Source: Pratylenchus scribneri
Taxonomy: Eukaryota > Nematoda > Chromadorea > Rhabditida > Pratylenchidae
Reading direction: 5' to 3'
Assembly (NCBI GenBank): GCA_030063045.1
Contig: JAQSEB010000025.1
Span: forward strand, 124,001 to 188,000
Length of the DNA stretch: 64,000 bases
This document shows positions 51,901 through 62,466 of the stretch, piece by piece (the first letter of the stretch is position 1; each line of letters opens with the position of its first letter). The notes beneath the pieces were generated by a model, which had not been told where the DNA came from, made no database searches, and saw only the letters and a program-made list of their open reading frames with translations. The position numbers and the translations under genes were made by a program.

Positions 51901-52098
51901 AGTCTGATAAATTTTGTATAAAATTAGATATGATTGTAAAAACCTTCGAATAAATGGCAATAAAGAAAGGAAGTGACTTTTTGACTTTGGTGCAAATGTA
52001 ATTAAAATTTTGCCTTTTTTTTCAGCAGAAGGAGATACTGATAAAGCCAAAGCCAATCCAAAGAATTTGATAACAAATAAAAATTTCGAAGGCAACAT
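48923..52098 (-). CDS. UDP-glucuronosyl/glucosyltransferase
   Basis: Nine minus-strand exons: 51944-52098, 51630-51903, 51415-51580, 51232-51384, 50667-50798, 50379-50474, 50086-50338, 49936-50050, 48923-49201. They give 540 residues, the usual family size. It is a GT1-family enzyme that transfers a sugar from UDP-sugar to small lipophilic acceptors in the ER lumen. Visible: signal peptide 1-25, SH at 41-42 (expected catalytic His), [30 protein letters not shown] at 326-335 and the UDP-binding signature [12 protein letters not shown] from 385. The usual THGG is THCG (404-407), then SIKEAI and [13 protein letters not shown]-terminal membrane helix (about 522-539) ends at YLLS with no dilysine tail. 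Five introns are 30-49 nt. The 30-nt intron 51385-51414 is inferred from frame and is the weakest junction; a one-base shift there would make it a pseudogene. Confidence 0.86.
49650..49865. mobile_element. 216-bp foldback element in transferase intron
   Basis: Ends GGTACTTATTTGG and CCAAATAAGTACC are inverted copies. Homology continues inward for about 80 bp per arm (for example AAGTGCTTGGTCCCCC against GGGGGAGCAAGCACTT). The centre carries TTAGG/CCTAA-like strings. A 7-bp CTTTTTT flank on both sides could be a target duplication but is low-complexity. No coding capacity. Confidence 0.65.
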
Positions 52099-52689
52099 TT
52101 TTTTGACATTAGAGCTGGAAGTAATTGGGAAAAATTAACTAGACAAAATAAAAAAGTAAAAAAATTCCTTTTAAGTTAATTTGTATGTACTTTTTAAGTG
52201 CGGAGATTTTTTTGGATCAACTAGGCAGAGGTGAAGATGGCCCTATGATTCATTCGGTATAGGGTTAGGGTCTTTAGGGGTTAGGTTATAATCGCACATT
52301 TTCTAACCTAATGGGTACCCCCATTCAAAAAATCTCTGGGCAGAAGAAGTACCAATTCCCAATTATTAACCCATTTTCCATTTTTCATTGGACTCTAATA
52401 AATAAACGAAGCTACTATAAACTATACTATGGCGCTTTTCATTGAGATTAAGACAGTTTATCCATTTTGGGGCTTTTTACTGCGATTAGACCAAAAAGAG
52501 AAAATGTAGATTTCGGATAGCAGATTAGAAAATTCTTAAAACCTCATTAATTTATAAATCATAGGGTTAACAAAAATATTAAAAAATAATCTACAACTTT
52601 TCCAGCTTTAATAGATTTTAATAAAGAAGATGAATTATTATTTAAGGTATATTAAATTAATTAAAGTTCTTTGCAAAAACAACCAAACA
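52099..52689. promoter_or_regulatory. divergent promoter region with small inverted-repeat element
   Basis: The transferase gene (minus) and the GPR107-like gene (plus) start from opposite sides of this 591-bp gap, so both promoters should lie here. Positions 52187-52353 hold an imperfect inverted-repeat element (GTACTT... with GGAGATTTTTT against AAAAAATCTCT) whose centre has GGGTTAGGGTCTTTAGGGG. It resembles the foldback at 49650. An upstream in-frame ATG at 52630 could extend the plus-strand protein by 20 residues. Confidence 0.5.
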
Positions 52690-55600
52690 ATGAATAACAA
52701 AACAACAAAACATCTTTTCACTCGCTTATTTGTGCTCTTTTGCCTCCAACAAATTGGACTTTGCAAAAGGCATTCATTAAACTTCATTGATGAATCACAA
52801 CGAAATATTTTGTTATCCAAATTTGGATATGGCATAAATGGCACTCTCGACTTTTCATTCAGCAATTTTACTATACCAAAAGCCGTTTTGGAGAAGACTG
52901 AAATTGGAAATCAACAGGATAAATTGGTTAATTAAATAGAATATATTACAGGGTTGCCACTTGCCATCTTACCAGAAAATTGGCATTTGCCTGATTTTTG
53001 ATTTTGTCAGATTTTTGAGAGGTTTTCAAATTTTGGGCACCTATTAATAAATGGAAAAGGCCCTACAAGAGGAAAAAATAGGTTGGAGACAAATCAAACT
53101 GTCAACCAAGTTGTCAATAGTGGGAGAAGGACTCAATTCAATAAAAAAAGATGAATAATTTATTTATTTATTTCAAGATCAGAATGATAATTGTCGGCAT
53201 TAAATAATTACAAATTTTTCCAAATTTTTTAACTTCAAATAATTTTTCCAATTTGATATTTTATATTTTATGTGAAATGATGATGGTCAAAAAAACCATA
53301 TTTTCCAAGGAGCAAAAGAAATTATTCCCTCATCAGTCAATCCTCCTTCTCCCCACTATATTGACAATTTGATTGACAATTTGATTCTCCTCCCATCATC
53401 CATTTTTACTCTTTTATGGGGGCCTATCCCATAAGTACCAAATTTTGTGTTGAAAATTAAGTAAAAAGCAAAATTTTTTTCACCGATGGCAGCTATACTT
53501 TTTTCGAGAACTTCAGAGTTTTTTTGCGGTGCTTGCCGATATTTGGAATCGAATCAATCATAGATTGATTCTAACTTATTCCTAAATGATTTGCGATTAT
53601 TGGGTGATATGATAATGATTAACCAATTCTTATAATTTAGGGAAACCATGTCGTGAATCATTTAACTAACAAGTATCGTTTCTTCCATATTGCATACTCA
53701 AATATTTAAGAAATTCTCTGAAATTTCTGAAAATCTTTCAAAATAAATATAATATACACAGTCTATAATTTTTCCCCAGTTAAATTCAAGAAAAATTGTT
53801 ATTTAATGTGAATGAGATATATAAATTTTAAAATGCTTTACACTGGAATTTTACACTGCCAGCAGATTTAAAAAATGTCAGATTTTATAAGTGAATCACA
53901 GATTTTTTGAGGTGGCTGGCAAGTGGCAACCCTGTTAAATGCATAGAAAAATTATCCAAATTAATTCTATTTTCAGGGAAGCATTGGCTTCACATTCAGT
54001 AAAGGCAAACGAATGCCTGAGGAAATCCGGACAAAACCGCATATTTGCCAATTGGAACAGCAGGATCAAGGATTTGATGTCATCTTTTTTGTGTTCAATT
54101 TTCCCACAAAATCATTGATGATAATTCGTTCCGGCCAAATCAAAGACATCAAACTTTGTAGTAACACGGAAAAAGAGTTAATTTTTACTAAATTAATCAA
54201 AAATCATTCTCCAATTTTTAGCTGTATTTATTCAGAAGAGGGCGAAACTGTAAGTCAAATGCAAAGATTGAGGGTCATTTCGGTCCCAGCAGACCAATTT
54301 TGGTCCATCAGAAATTTTGGCGAGCCATAATTCAGCAGCGAATGAACCATTTTTGATTTTTGGTTTATTGCATTTTTATCAGTCCAATATATTGATAATC
54401 CAAAGGACAAGATAATCTTTTATTTCTGATACGGTATCGGAATAGGTTTTTGGTCAATAAGCTTAAAAGAAAGTAAGAAAGCGATATACTATTATTAGAA
54501 AATTCAAAAAAGGTCCTATTATAAAATGACCTTTACTAATTTTATAAAAAATTAATACCTATATTAAGAGAGGAGACTTTTTCTCCTGTAACAACTTTAA
54601 TGTTAAAATAAAAAAAAATTATTGAGAGCTCTTTAGGCTTTCTATTGTTTTATGGCTTTCCGAAATTGGTAAATCTTTGCTGAATTACTGATATAAATTT
54701 AAAATCTATACGGTAAACGGTACCAAATCGTTCCCCTAGTCCCTTCCCTAGCACCAAATAAAAATTTTTCATAAGTGAAATATTAATTTTTGGCCAGATT
54801 CAGACATAAATCTGAATTGAGAGATTTCTCGACTATTTTCGAATTTTTAGCCATAAACTTGGGAAAGCATTATTGTTCCAGATGGTTAAATATACCAATG
54901 AATAGCCAACCTATATAGCAATAATATGCATTTTGGATCTTTAAAATTGGCTCATTAACTGTTGAATTGTGTCTCACTAAACTTCCTATAACCGAAATGA
55001 ACCCAATAAAATATAATAATTAATGTTCCAGCGTAACTCATCCACAGCAATTCAAACTCAAATTGGTGGATTTTTTCAAAATCTGTTCGGCTCTTCAAAT
55101 AAAAATAAGAAGACGGCGTATCTTGACTATATTCCATTAACAGAGAAAAATGAACAATATTCGGCTGAAGTAAGTATAACTTGAAAAAATTAAATTGAAT
55201 TTCAATTTTAAGGTCGGCATTCGTTTCAACAGCCATCAAATTGGCTATTATTACCTTTATTACCACAATTGCTTCAATTATAGGGAACATGGCTATTCGG
55301 ATCGAGTTGCCGTTGATTTCACGGTTTGTTCGGAAGAAGCTTTTTGGGTATATATATATATAGCTATACAGCATTCTTTCGGTCATAACTCATAGGCACT
55401 TGAATCACCGAGGCTTCTAATTTTTATATAAACAATTTTTTATATAAAATTCGAGTTTATTATGCCCAAAGGATATAACTTATTTATATATTGGTTTGTT
55501 TCATGGACAATTTTCAAAAAATATATTATTTTCCGGAAGTTCACCTTCTTTCTGAGATATAGGTAAAAATGGCTTTGCACTGAAGCAATGGTACGGTAAC

Positions 55601-58600
55601 GTGGTTAGACTAACTAAACGCCGTCCACAAGACTAAACCAATTTTGATGGTTTTATAATCATAATATATTATACATTAAAAAGTTTGCTATTGAATGATA
55701 TTAATTTAATTTATTATTGGTTCAGAATTAATAAAATTTTTCCCTAAAAATTTCTAAGAACTCCACAAACTCAAATGGTTTTATTGGCACAAATTCAATG
55801 ATTCTGAGTCAATTCAAAAAAAATTAATATCCTTGTATAACCAACCGTCTGCACAATTTAAAATAAAAATCATCAAAATTGGCTCAATCCTTGATAAGTT
55901 AGTATAAAAGGCGAGATATGTTTATATGCCTATACCCTACAGAAATATACTGTATCCATTATTTCATTTATTTTAAAGACGAACATTGTTGAACGAAACA
56001 TTGGTTCATATTTATCCATTGGGGATGTGCCAAAGCCAACAATTTATGTGTATATGTCTTTCCTATTTGCGTTGGCCACAATTTTATGGGCAAATTTGTT
56101 GTGCAAATCGGACTCAAGGAATATTTTCAAAGTTCATCGGCTAATGTTGTTGTTGGTTTTCTTGAAAACATTGTCTTTACTTTTCCACGGGATCAATTAT
56201 TATTTCGTTTCCATCCAAGGCCATCAACAACAACTTTGGGCAATTCTCTACTATTTAACACATTTGTAAGTTTTATTTACATAAATATTAAAAAGGTACT
56301 TTAATTTTTCACATTGTCAATTTATCAAAAAAGTTGGATTTTTTAGCAGCTCTTCCTATAGTATAGAACATTTTTGTATCAAAATATTTGCATAACATTT
56401 AATTTATTAGAAAATAAACCGAATTAAATGCAGAAAAGATAATAGTACAGTTTGTTCCCCCCTTTTTTTTCAAAAAAAATTTTTATTTTATTTCTCGCTA
56501 AAAACGTGTATTTAGGGGTTTTCGATGATGGGGAATCCGAATTTGGCATTTATTTTTCACGAATTAAATTTCCTGAACCAGTCTAGGTTTACAAACCGGT
56601 TTCGAAAAAAATTAAACTTTAATATTTTTGGTCATATTATATATCAATCAACGCGCCTTGATGAGTTGATCTCGAATTTACCATTTGTTACGCATAAAAT
56701 TCAAAACCAAAAAAGTTATGGCCATTTAAAATTTCATAAAGGTTTATAGATGACCCATGGACTTAAATGGCCATAACTATTTTAGTTTTGGGTTTTATGC
56801 GAAATAAATAAAATATTTGCGATCAGCTCATCAAGGCGAGTCGAATGATATATAATATGACCCAAAATACTAAATTTCAATTTTTTCGAAACCGGTTTGT
56901 AAATCTATACTGGTTCAACTAATAAAGATAATGAAAAACTAACTCCAAATTCGAACTCCCCATCATCGAAAATCCCTAAATACACGTTTTTAGCGAGAAA
57001 TAAAACAAAAAAATTTTTTGGAAAAAAAGGGGGGAACAAACTGTACTATTACTGCAGAAAATTTCTTACTCTTTTGGCAAAGACAAATTTATGAGGCCCT
57101 AATAAAAAATTTAATTTTTCAAAAATTTAGAAAATTCAATACTGTTTTTTTATTATATTTAGTATATTATCATTATTCTCATTTTTCAGTAAAATATTAT
57201 TGAATCATCCTAAAATTTAAAGAATGAAATATCAAATGATTTTAGGGGGATTAAAAATCCCCCGTTCCAAAAATTATCGAAATAAATGGAAAATAAAATA
57301 AAAAAAAATAAAATATTAAGCTTAATCAAATGCTGCATTTTCCTAATTTGTTGGTGAAAAATGTTTGTTGGAAGCATAGCAGAATAGAGAGAACAAAGGA
57401 ATGGGTCTAGGTCAGCATCCAATTCACCTACTCTCTCCCCCAAATTCGTGCCTCTCTCCCCCGCTCTTTTTATCCGACCTCCGACGAGCATAGAGTAGCT
57501 AGAAAATGCGAATTTTGGCGAGAGAGTATGCGAATTGGTAATGCCTCCGAAGCTATTCCCTTCTTCTCTTCTTCTCCATCAGCTGCTATTTGCTTCCCAC
57601 AAATATTTTTTCCTCAGAAATTGGGAAAAAGGCAGCATTTTACAGATATTTTGACAAAAAATCCTACTTGGTTGTAGAAAAAAAATAAAATAATTTTTGG
57701 AACGGGGATGTTTTTTTATTCCCTTAATAATTATGCATTTTAATTACAATAGGAGATATAAGGACAATAAAGTATTTATTACTTTTCTTTTCAAATTCGA
57801 AATTTTTGAATGATTTTTCCGGGTGAATTTTGCATTTTTGGTAATAAATAAATTTAGAGCAATTTGATATCAATCAAATGATTGGCTTAATTTGCCATAA
57901 AGTAAGGTAAAAAAGGAAAAACTATCCGATTATGACCAATTTTTTTTCGTTTTCTTGCTATAACTTTTTCCTAATTTCAATCAAACTCATAATCTTTCTC
58001 TATGTATTTATTCACATCAATCTCAGAGGGCTATACATACAATGGTAATAAATTTATTAATTAAGTTTAAAAATTTATTTATTTTGAAAATTCTGGTTCG
58101 TAAATTTCATCCAACTAAAACAAAAATAAATCTGAATTTTTTACAGACTCAAAGGTGCACTCCTTTTCGGAACAATCATCCTCATTGGGACTGGCTATAC
58201 ATTTTTCAAAGTTAGAAATTGAAACAAATTTTATAAATTAAAAATTTATTGTAGAATTTTCTGACTGATCGAGATCGTCGCCTTTTCATGTTCATTCTTC
58301 CCATTCAAATTTTGGACAATGTTGCATTGGTCATTGTGGAAGAATCGGATTTGGGCGATCAGCGATATATTTTTTGGATGGAAATTTTTGTTTTCCTTGA
58401 TTTGGTTTGCTGTATGGCCGTCATTTTGCCAATCATTTGGTAAAGGAGGAAAATTTAAAAACGGCAATAAATTTATCCGACGAATCAGGGTGACCCAATT
58501 GCCATATTTATATGGCATTTGCCATATTTTTGACCATCTCGCCATATTTTTTCCATATTTTAGACTTTTGCCATATTTTGCCATATTTTTGAGAACTTGG

Positions 58601-60263
58601 CAAATTGGACAAATTTTCTCTTTGTGAGGCCATTTTTGGTTCTAATTTTCGCAATGCGGCCATTTTTGGTTCTAATTTTCGCAATGCGGCCATTTTTGGT
58701 TCTAATTTTTCGCTTCGCGGCTAATTGAGACTAAAAAATTCCCCTTCGATGTCATTTTTTAGAATTAAAACTTTCTAAATAAAGTGAAAAAATTAAAGAA
58801 TAATTATTTTTAAATGTATTTATATCAAATTTTAAGCTTTTAGAAAATGCCATATTTTTTGCCATATTTTTGAAAAATTTTGCCATATTTTTTCCATATT
58901 TTTAAGAGTTTATGCCATATTTTTAGTCAGGTGAATGGGTCACCCTGATTGGCATAGCTAAGTCAGCGAGGAAAAAGCGAATCAACAAAAATGATAAACT
59001 ATTTGAAATCAAAGACGATCCAAAAGTGTTTTCTCTATATGTGACATTTTTAAAATTTTAATTCTTAAAAGTAAGCAAGCATATTCGAATGTAATAACTA
59101 AAATCAAATTAAGAAAATGTCGCTTATTTTTCAAATTAAATTAAATTTTTTAATATTAGAAAAGCTTGTTTTCGGAGGACATTTATTGACCTTTTGAATA
59201 GCATATTCCTTATCGAAATGATTGCTTCCCAATTCTCCAAAATAATGGCCTAAAATAAGTATTAAAATTATGATACTAAATTAGTATCTTAAATTAAATC
59301 ATAAATTTTTAAGGTCAATTCGTCATTTGGAAGAAGGCGCCAGAATGGATGGGAAAATGGCATTCAATTTGGAAAAATTGCGTCTTTTTCGTCAATTTTA
59401 TGTGATAATAATTGCATATATTTATGTGACGCGTGTTGCTAAATTTTCCATCGAAGTTTACAAAAATCATTTTTTAATTTAATTCCCACTTTTTTAGTTC
59501 TCTCTTCCCCAAGAATATCAATGGATGTCCGAATTAATCGTCGAAATTTCTACGCTATTTTTCTTCTGCCTTGTTGGCTCCAAATTTCGTCCCATCAAAA
59601 GCAATCCGTATTTAAGGTTGACACAGGATGATGCACAAATTGATGCAGAGTCCGGCATTGCGTGAGTTCCAATTTTTATAAAATATTTTCAATTTTGAAA
59701 GTAGAATTTTCACAGCAGGACCATCTTTTAGTTAAATTGGTACTCTAGACATTCTTTAGGCTATAGCTAACAATGGAAAAATCATTAAGGAGGGCGATAT
59801 GCCATTTCTAAGCCTTAAAATTCCTCTAAAAAGTGGTCTCCTAATTTTTAAAACAATTTTTAAAATGAATTTTCCTCTAAAAATTTGATTTATTTTACTA
59901 AAAGACATGTACTTTTTTATAAAGCTATATTTACAATTTAAAAAGGCCAAATTGTAGAGGACACTTTGAGCGTGCAAATGATTTATTGCTTTCCTAAATT
60001 GCTTACTTCCTCGTTGAACTTTTAGGCAAAAATGACTATTGAATAAACGATTATGAATTCTTCCCTATCGCCATTTAGCAAAATATTTTTCATTTCCAAT
60101 TTCCAGCCTGACAACCAATGGCTTATTTGAGAAAATAACCAGAATACGACAAATTAGTGTACATGATGAGATTAATGATTCGGCACAGACTGATGATGAT
60201 GTTGACGATGATGATACACTTTTACCAAAAACTGGCAGAGATATGGGACTCTTAACATTATAG
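52690..60263 (+). CDS. GPR107/GPR108-family seven-transmembrane protein
   Basis: Ten exons: 52690-52926, 53977-54249, 55032-55169, 55213-55323, 55979-56265, 58147-58210, 58255-58439, 59314-59455, 59498-59661, 60107-60263. They give 585 residues. It is a lung-7TM (Ptm1-like) family member; relatives act in Golgi and endosomal trafficking. Seen: signal peptide (about 1-25), a luminal domain with [11 protein letters not shown] and [22 protein letters not shown] before the membrane part, and the family hallmark [14 protein letters not shown] at 260-273. Next come helices with [66 protein letters not shown] and ATRVAKF-type loops. The cytosolic tail has an acidic run (TDDDVDDDD). All phases close. 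AATAAA is at 60340-60345. Introns 1, 5 and 7 are swollen by transposons. Start at 52690 is preferred because it puts the hydrophobic signal nearer the N-terminus. Confidence 0.87.
52949..53934. mobile_element. 986-bp non-autonomous DNA transposon
   Basis: Perfect 18-bp terminal inverted repeats (CAGGGTTGCCACTTGCCA and its complement) with TTA on both sides (52946-52948, 53935-53937). A 3-bp TTA duplication fits PIF/Harbinger-type insertion, but the family is an inference. No open frame above 60 codons. A second, inner inverted repeat (TTGTCAATAGTGGGAGAAGG near 53115; complement near 53350) suggests internal structure or a nested element. It lies in intron 1 of the GPR107-like gene. Confidence 0.8.
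56441..57050. mobile_element. 610-bp near-perfect palindrome (foldback element)
   Basis: The left arm (from 56441, AATAGTACAGTTTGTTCCCC) matches the reverse complement of the right arm (to 57050) along almost its whole length of about 290 bp, with a loop of a few tens of bases around 56750. Terminal TACAGT/ACTGTA resembles Tc1/mariner ends with a TA target, which is only suggestive. Shared landmarks on both arms include AAAACGTGTATTTAGGG, TCGATGATGGGGA and AGTTATGGCCATTTAA. Transcribed with intron 5 it would form a long dsRNA hairpin. Confidence 0.8.
57240..57725. mobile_element. inverted-repeat element, about 480 bp
   Basis: The left end (AGGGGGATTAAAAATCCCCC followed by GTTCCAAAAATTAT) is mirrored at the right end (ATAATTTTTGGAACGGGG followed by ATGTTTTTTTATTCCC). 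The interior has pyrimidine-rich CTCTCTCCCCC tracts. Element borders are uncertain by a few bases and no clear target duplication is seen. Intron 5 of the GPR107-like gene. Confidence 0.6.
58483..58950. mobile_element. MITE with CAGGGTGACCCA ends and internal repeats
   Basis: Terminal inverted repeats AATCAGGGTGACCCA and TGGGTCACCCTGATT. Inside are many copies of GCCATATTTTT on the outer flanks. Three tandem copies of a 30-bp unit (GGCCATTTTTGGTTCTAATT...) lie at about 58628-58710. The apparent open frames on both strands here are repeat artefacts. Intron 7 of the GPR107-like gene. Confidence 0.7.
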
Positions 60264-60408
60264 AAAAATACGCATTTAATTATACGTATTTATATTTTTA
60301 TTTATTGAAATTTATATTTTAGCATTTCTCATTTTTTGTAATAAAATTTTATTGAATTCGATTGTTCAATTTATCAAGGCTCTTCTTAAGTAATAAAAGC
60401 AATTTTAA

Positions 60409-60525
60409 GCATTCCCGAAGGAATGCGGTCCAAAAATTAGGGTAAACCCATAAGCGTCCCCCTGCACGGAAATCTTTAGTAAAAGGCGAAAGATTTCTTC
60501 GTCCGAATACAAGGGGACCAGGGAT
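60409..60525 (-). ncRNA. U5 spliceosomal snRNA
   Basis: On the minus strand the 117-nt region has the invariant U5 loop I, CGCCTTTTACTAAAGATTT, within a stem (AAATCTTT/AAAGATTT). The 5' part, ATCCCTGGTCCCC, resembles the CTCTGGTTTCTC start of other U5 RNAs. An Sm site AATTTTTGG is followed by a 3' terminal hairpin GCATTCC-TTC-GGGAATGC. All core elements are intact. The ends are placed by homology and could be off by a few bases. It is transcribed convergently with the GPR107-like gene and divergently from U1. Confidence 0.9.
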
Positions 60526-60944
60526 GAATTGTGGAAGAAAAATTGTCAATTTAACCACATTTTCCCACTCAATTGTTTACGGAAAGCAGATAAGGCAATG
60601 AGCGAAAAGAACTTTTGGTCTGACGTCTTTTCCATTCCTCAATAGGTTAGGCAGAGCACAGAGGAGAAAGGCGTCTATCGTTAAATTCCCTTTCTCTATC
60701 CTACTATAAAGAGTCAGAGAACCGCACTCTCTCCTTCCTTTTAGCGAAGCATGTTTATCTTTGCACTACTTGTTCTTCATCACTTTTCCAACTCTCTTTG
60801 TCTAAATTCATTCACTGTGAGGAGATAGAGTGCTATTTTCTCTTTTTGTTTCGCTCACCCGAATATTGCTGCCCCAATGTAAAATGAATCCCTTTCCAAT
60901 TTCCAATAGAGGAGGGGAGAAAAGGCGAATATTCGTCGCTTCAG
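60526..60944. promoter_or_regulatory. shared divergent U5/U1 snRNA promoter region
   Basis: U5 (minus) and U1 (plus) initiate from opposite edges of this 419-bp gap. A CTTTCC core recurs upstream of each: on the minus strand at 60581-60586 (about 56-61 bp before U5) and on the plus strand at 60892-60897 (about 48-53 bp before U1). A similar CTTCC lies about 61-65 bp before the SL RNA at 63.3 kb. These are candidate proximal sequence elements, inferred from position only. Confidence 0.4.
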
Positions 60945-61108
60945 AAACTTACCTGGCTGGGATGTTCCTGCGATCAAGAAGGCAGGACATCTGTGGCGAG
61001 ACTCCCTCATTGCACTTTCGTGTGGGGTTGACCCGCAGGGCGGTCCCGAACTGGGATAGGCCCACAGCTAAATTTTTGAGTGCGGGGGATAGCGTTCGCG
61101 CTTCCCCC
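60945..61108 (+). ncRNA. U1 spliceosomal snRNA
   Basis: About 164 nt, the normal length. It starts AAACTTACCTGGCTGGG, whose ACTTACCTG pairs with 5' splice sites. Stem-loop I has the U1-70K loop GCGATCAAGAAGGC. Stem-loop II has ATTGCACTT, the U1A-type loop. An Sm site AATTTTTGA precedes a final stem ending CGCTTCCCCC. All functional elements are present, so it is likely an expressed gene. A 97-codon open frame across it is spurious. Confidence 0.93.
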
Positions 61109-61229
61109 TTAAAATTGAATTAAGGAAAGGGATGAATAGTGAGTTATTTTTAAATTACATATATTAATGTTTTAATATATATTTTTTTTATTTTTTCTAA
61201 TTAAATAATCATAATCATAAATATATGAC

Positions 61230-61439
61230 GGCACTAAAATTGGACTGCCGCTAAAAGTGGAAAACCTTACTATTTTCGACAGAGAAGTAGAGAAATAAAA
61301 AACTAAATAGGGGTTTAGGGTTAGGGGCTCAGAAGCATGGGATTTGGGGCTAATAAGGGCTAGGGTTACTTTTGTACTCTGCTTCTTCGGCGAAATAGTA
61401 TGTAAATTCCACTTTTAGCTGATTTCCACTTTTAGCGCC
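61230..61439. mobile_element. 210-bp inverted-repeat element
   Basis: The left arm GGCACTAAAA...CCGCTAAAAGTGGAAAA and the right arm TTCCACTTTTAGC...TTTAGCGCC are imperfect inverted copies of about 60 bp; the homology reaches ACTATTTTCG/CGAAATAGT. The centre has GGGTTTAGGGTTAGGGG. It may be distantly related to the foldbacks at 49650 and 52187. Confidence 0.55.
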
Positions 61440-62067
61440 AACATATATATTTCCAATGAATTTAAAAAATAAATTAAAAATAAAGGATTGAAAAAATCAA
61501 GGTATTTGAAATCAAGGTATTTGAAATAAAAATCGGCAGAAGCAATAATTTAAAATTGACGATTTAGCTATCAAATTTTAGTTTTCCAATTTAATAATTT
61601 GTTGTAAAATTTTTGTTAGCCAGAATTTATCGATTTATGGGAATATTTTTTTATAAATTTTTGTTCAGAGAATATGTTACGATTTTTTGGTTTAAAATGT
61701 TTTTTACATCCTTCATCATCCAATTTTCAAGGCTTCTTTTACCACTTGGAACATCACTTCTTCCAGCAGCTCTTTTTTCACCTCAACTGCTTGTTTCTTT
61801 CCATTTTATGGGAATTTCTTTTTTACTTTTCGATCTTTCTTTTTGTTGCTCTTGTCGGGGATGGTCTATCCAAATGAGGGAATTGGGCGGTTAAAGCTGT
61901 CTTTTCTTTATGCTTCACATTTCTTTGGTATTGAATGGATGAAAATAAATAAAATGAATGGGACAAAAGTTTTCCTCTCTGTTTGAAAATTTGCCTAAAG
62001 CAATAATTTACTCATAAAGAATTGGTGAATATTTGGATGAAAATAAAGACAAAATGAGTGGATATTT

Positions 62068-62466
62068 CAGGGTTCGGATCCGGTCAAGATTATTTATAAG
62101 GAAAAATTTCGGTTTTATAAGGACATAAAGGGAAAAAAATTAAAAATATAAGGACATCTAAATTTTTTTATTTTTAAAACAAAAATTCATTTTATCCTTT
62201 TAGGAATTTTTTTCCTTCTGAATGAATTATTCCTTCGGGAAAAATTTTAACCAAAGATTGTCCGGCTGGGGAAAATTTTAATCAAAAATGGCCGGTAGGA
62301 GAAAATTTTAATCAAAATTTCCATTTATAAGGACAATATAAGGGCAATAAGGACAATCTGGATTTATAAGGACATTTAAGGACATAAGGACATTTCCATT
62401 TTTCTAGGACGGGGGTCAATTTGTAAGGACTTTTCTTATAAAATAAGGACGAATCCGAATCTTGGG
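62068..62466. repeat. repeat with TTCGGAT ends and TATAAGGACA units
   Basis: The left end CAGGGTTCGGATCCGG is mirrored imperfectly by CGAATCCGAATCTTGGG at the right. Between them, TATAAGGACAT-type units recur at least ten times. Probably a decayed MITE built on a short satellite. Confidence 0.5.

Noticed and set aside
52240..52290. TTAGGG-like strings here and at 61310-61370
   Set aside because: Only a few degenerate units inside inverted-repeat elements; nematode telomeres are TTAGGC arrays and nothing tandem is present.
58246..58693. Several 60-112 codon frames on both strands
   Set aside because: Built from exon 7 antisense and the GCCATATTTTT / 30-bp repeats of a MITE.
60830..61123. 97-codon plus-strand open frame
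   Set aside because: It runs straight through the U1 snRNA; the conserved bases are explained by U1 structure, not by a protein.
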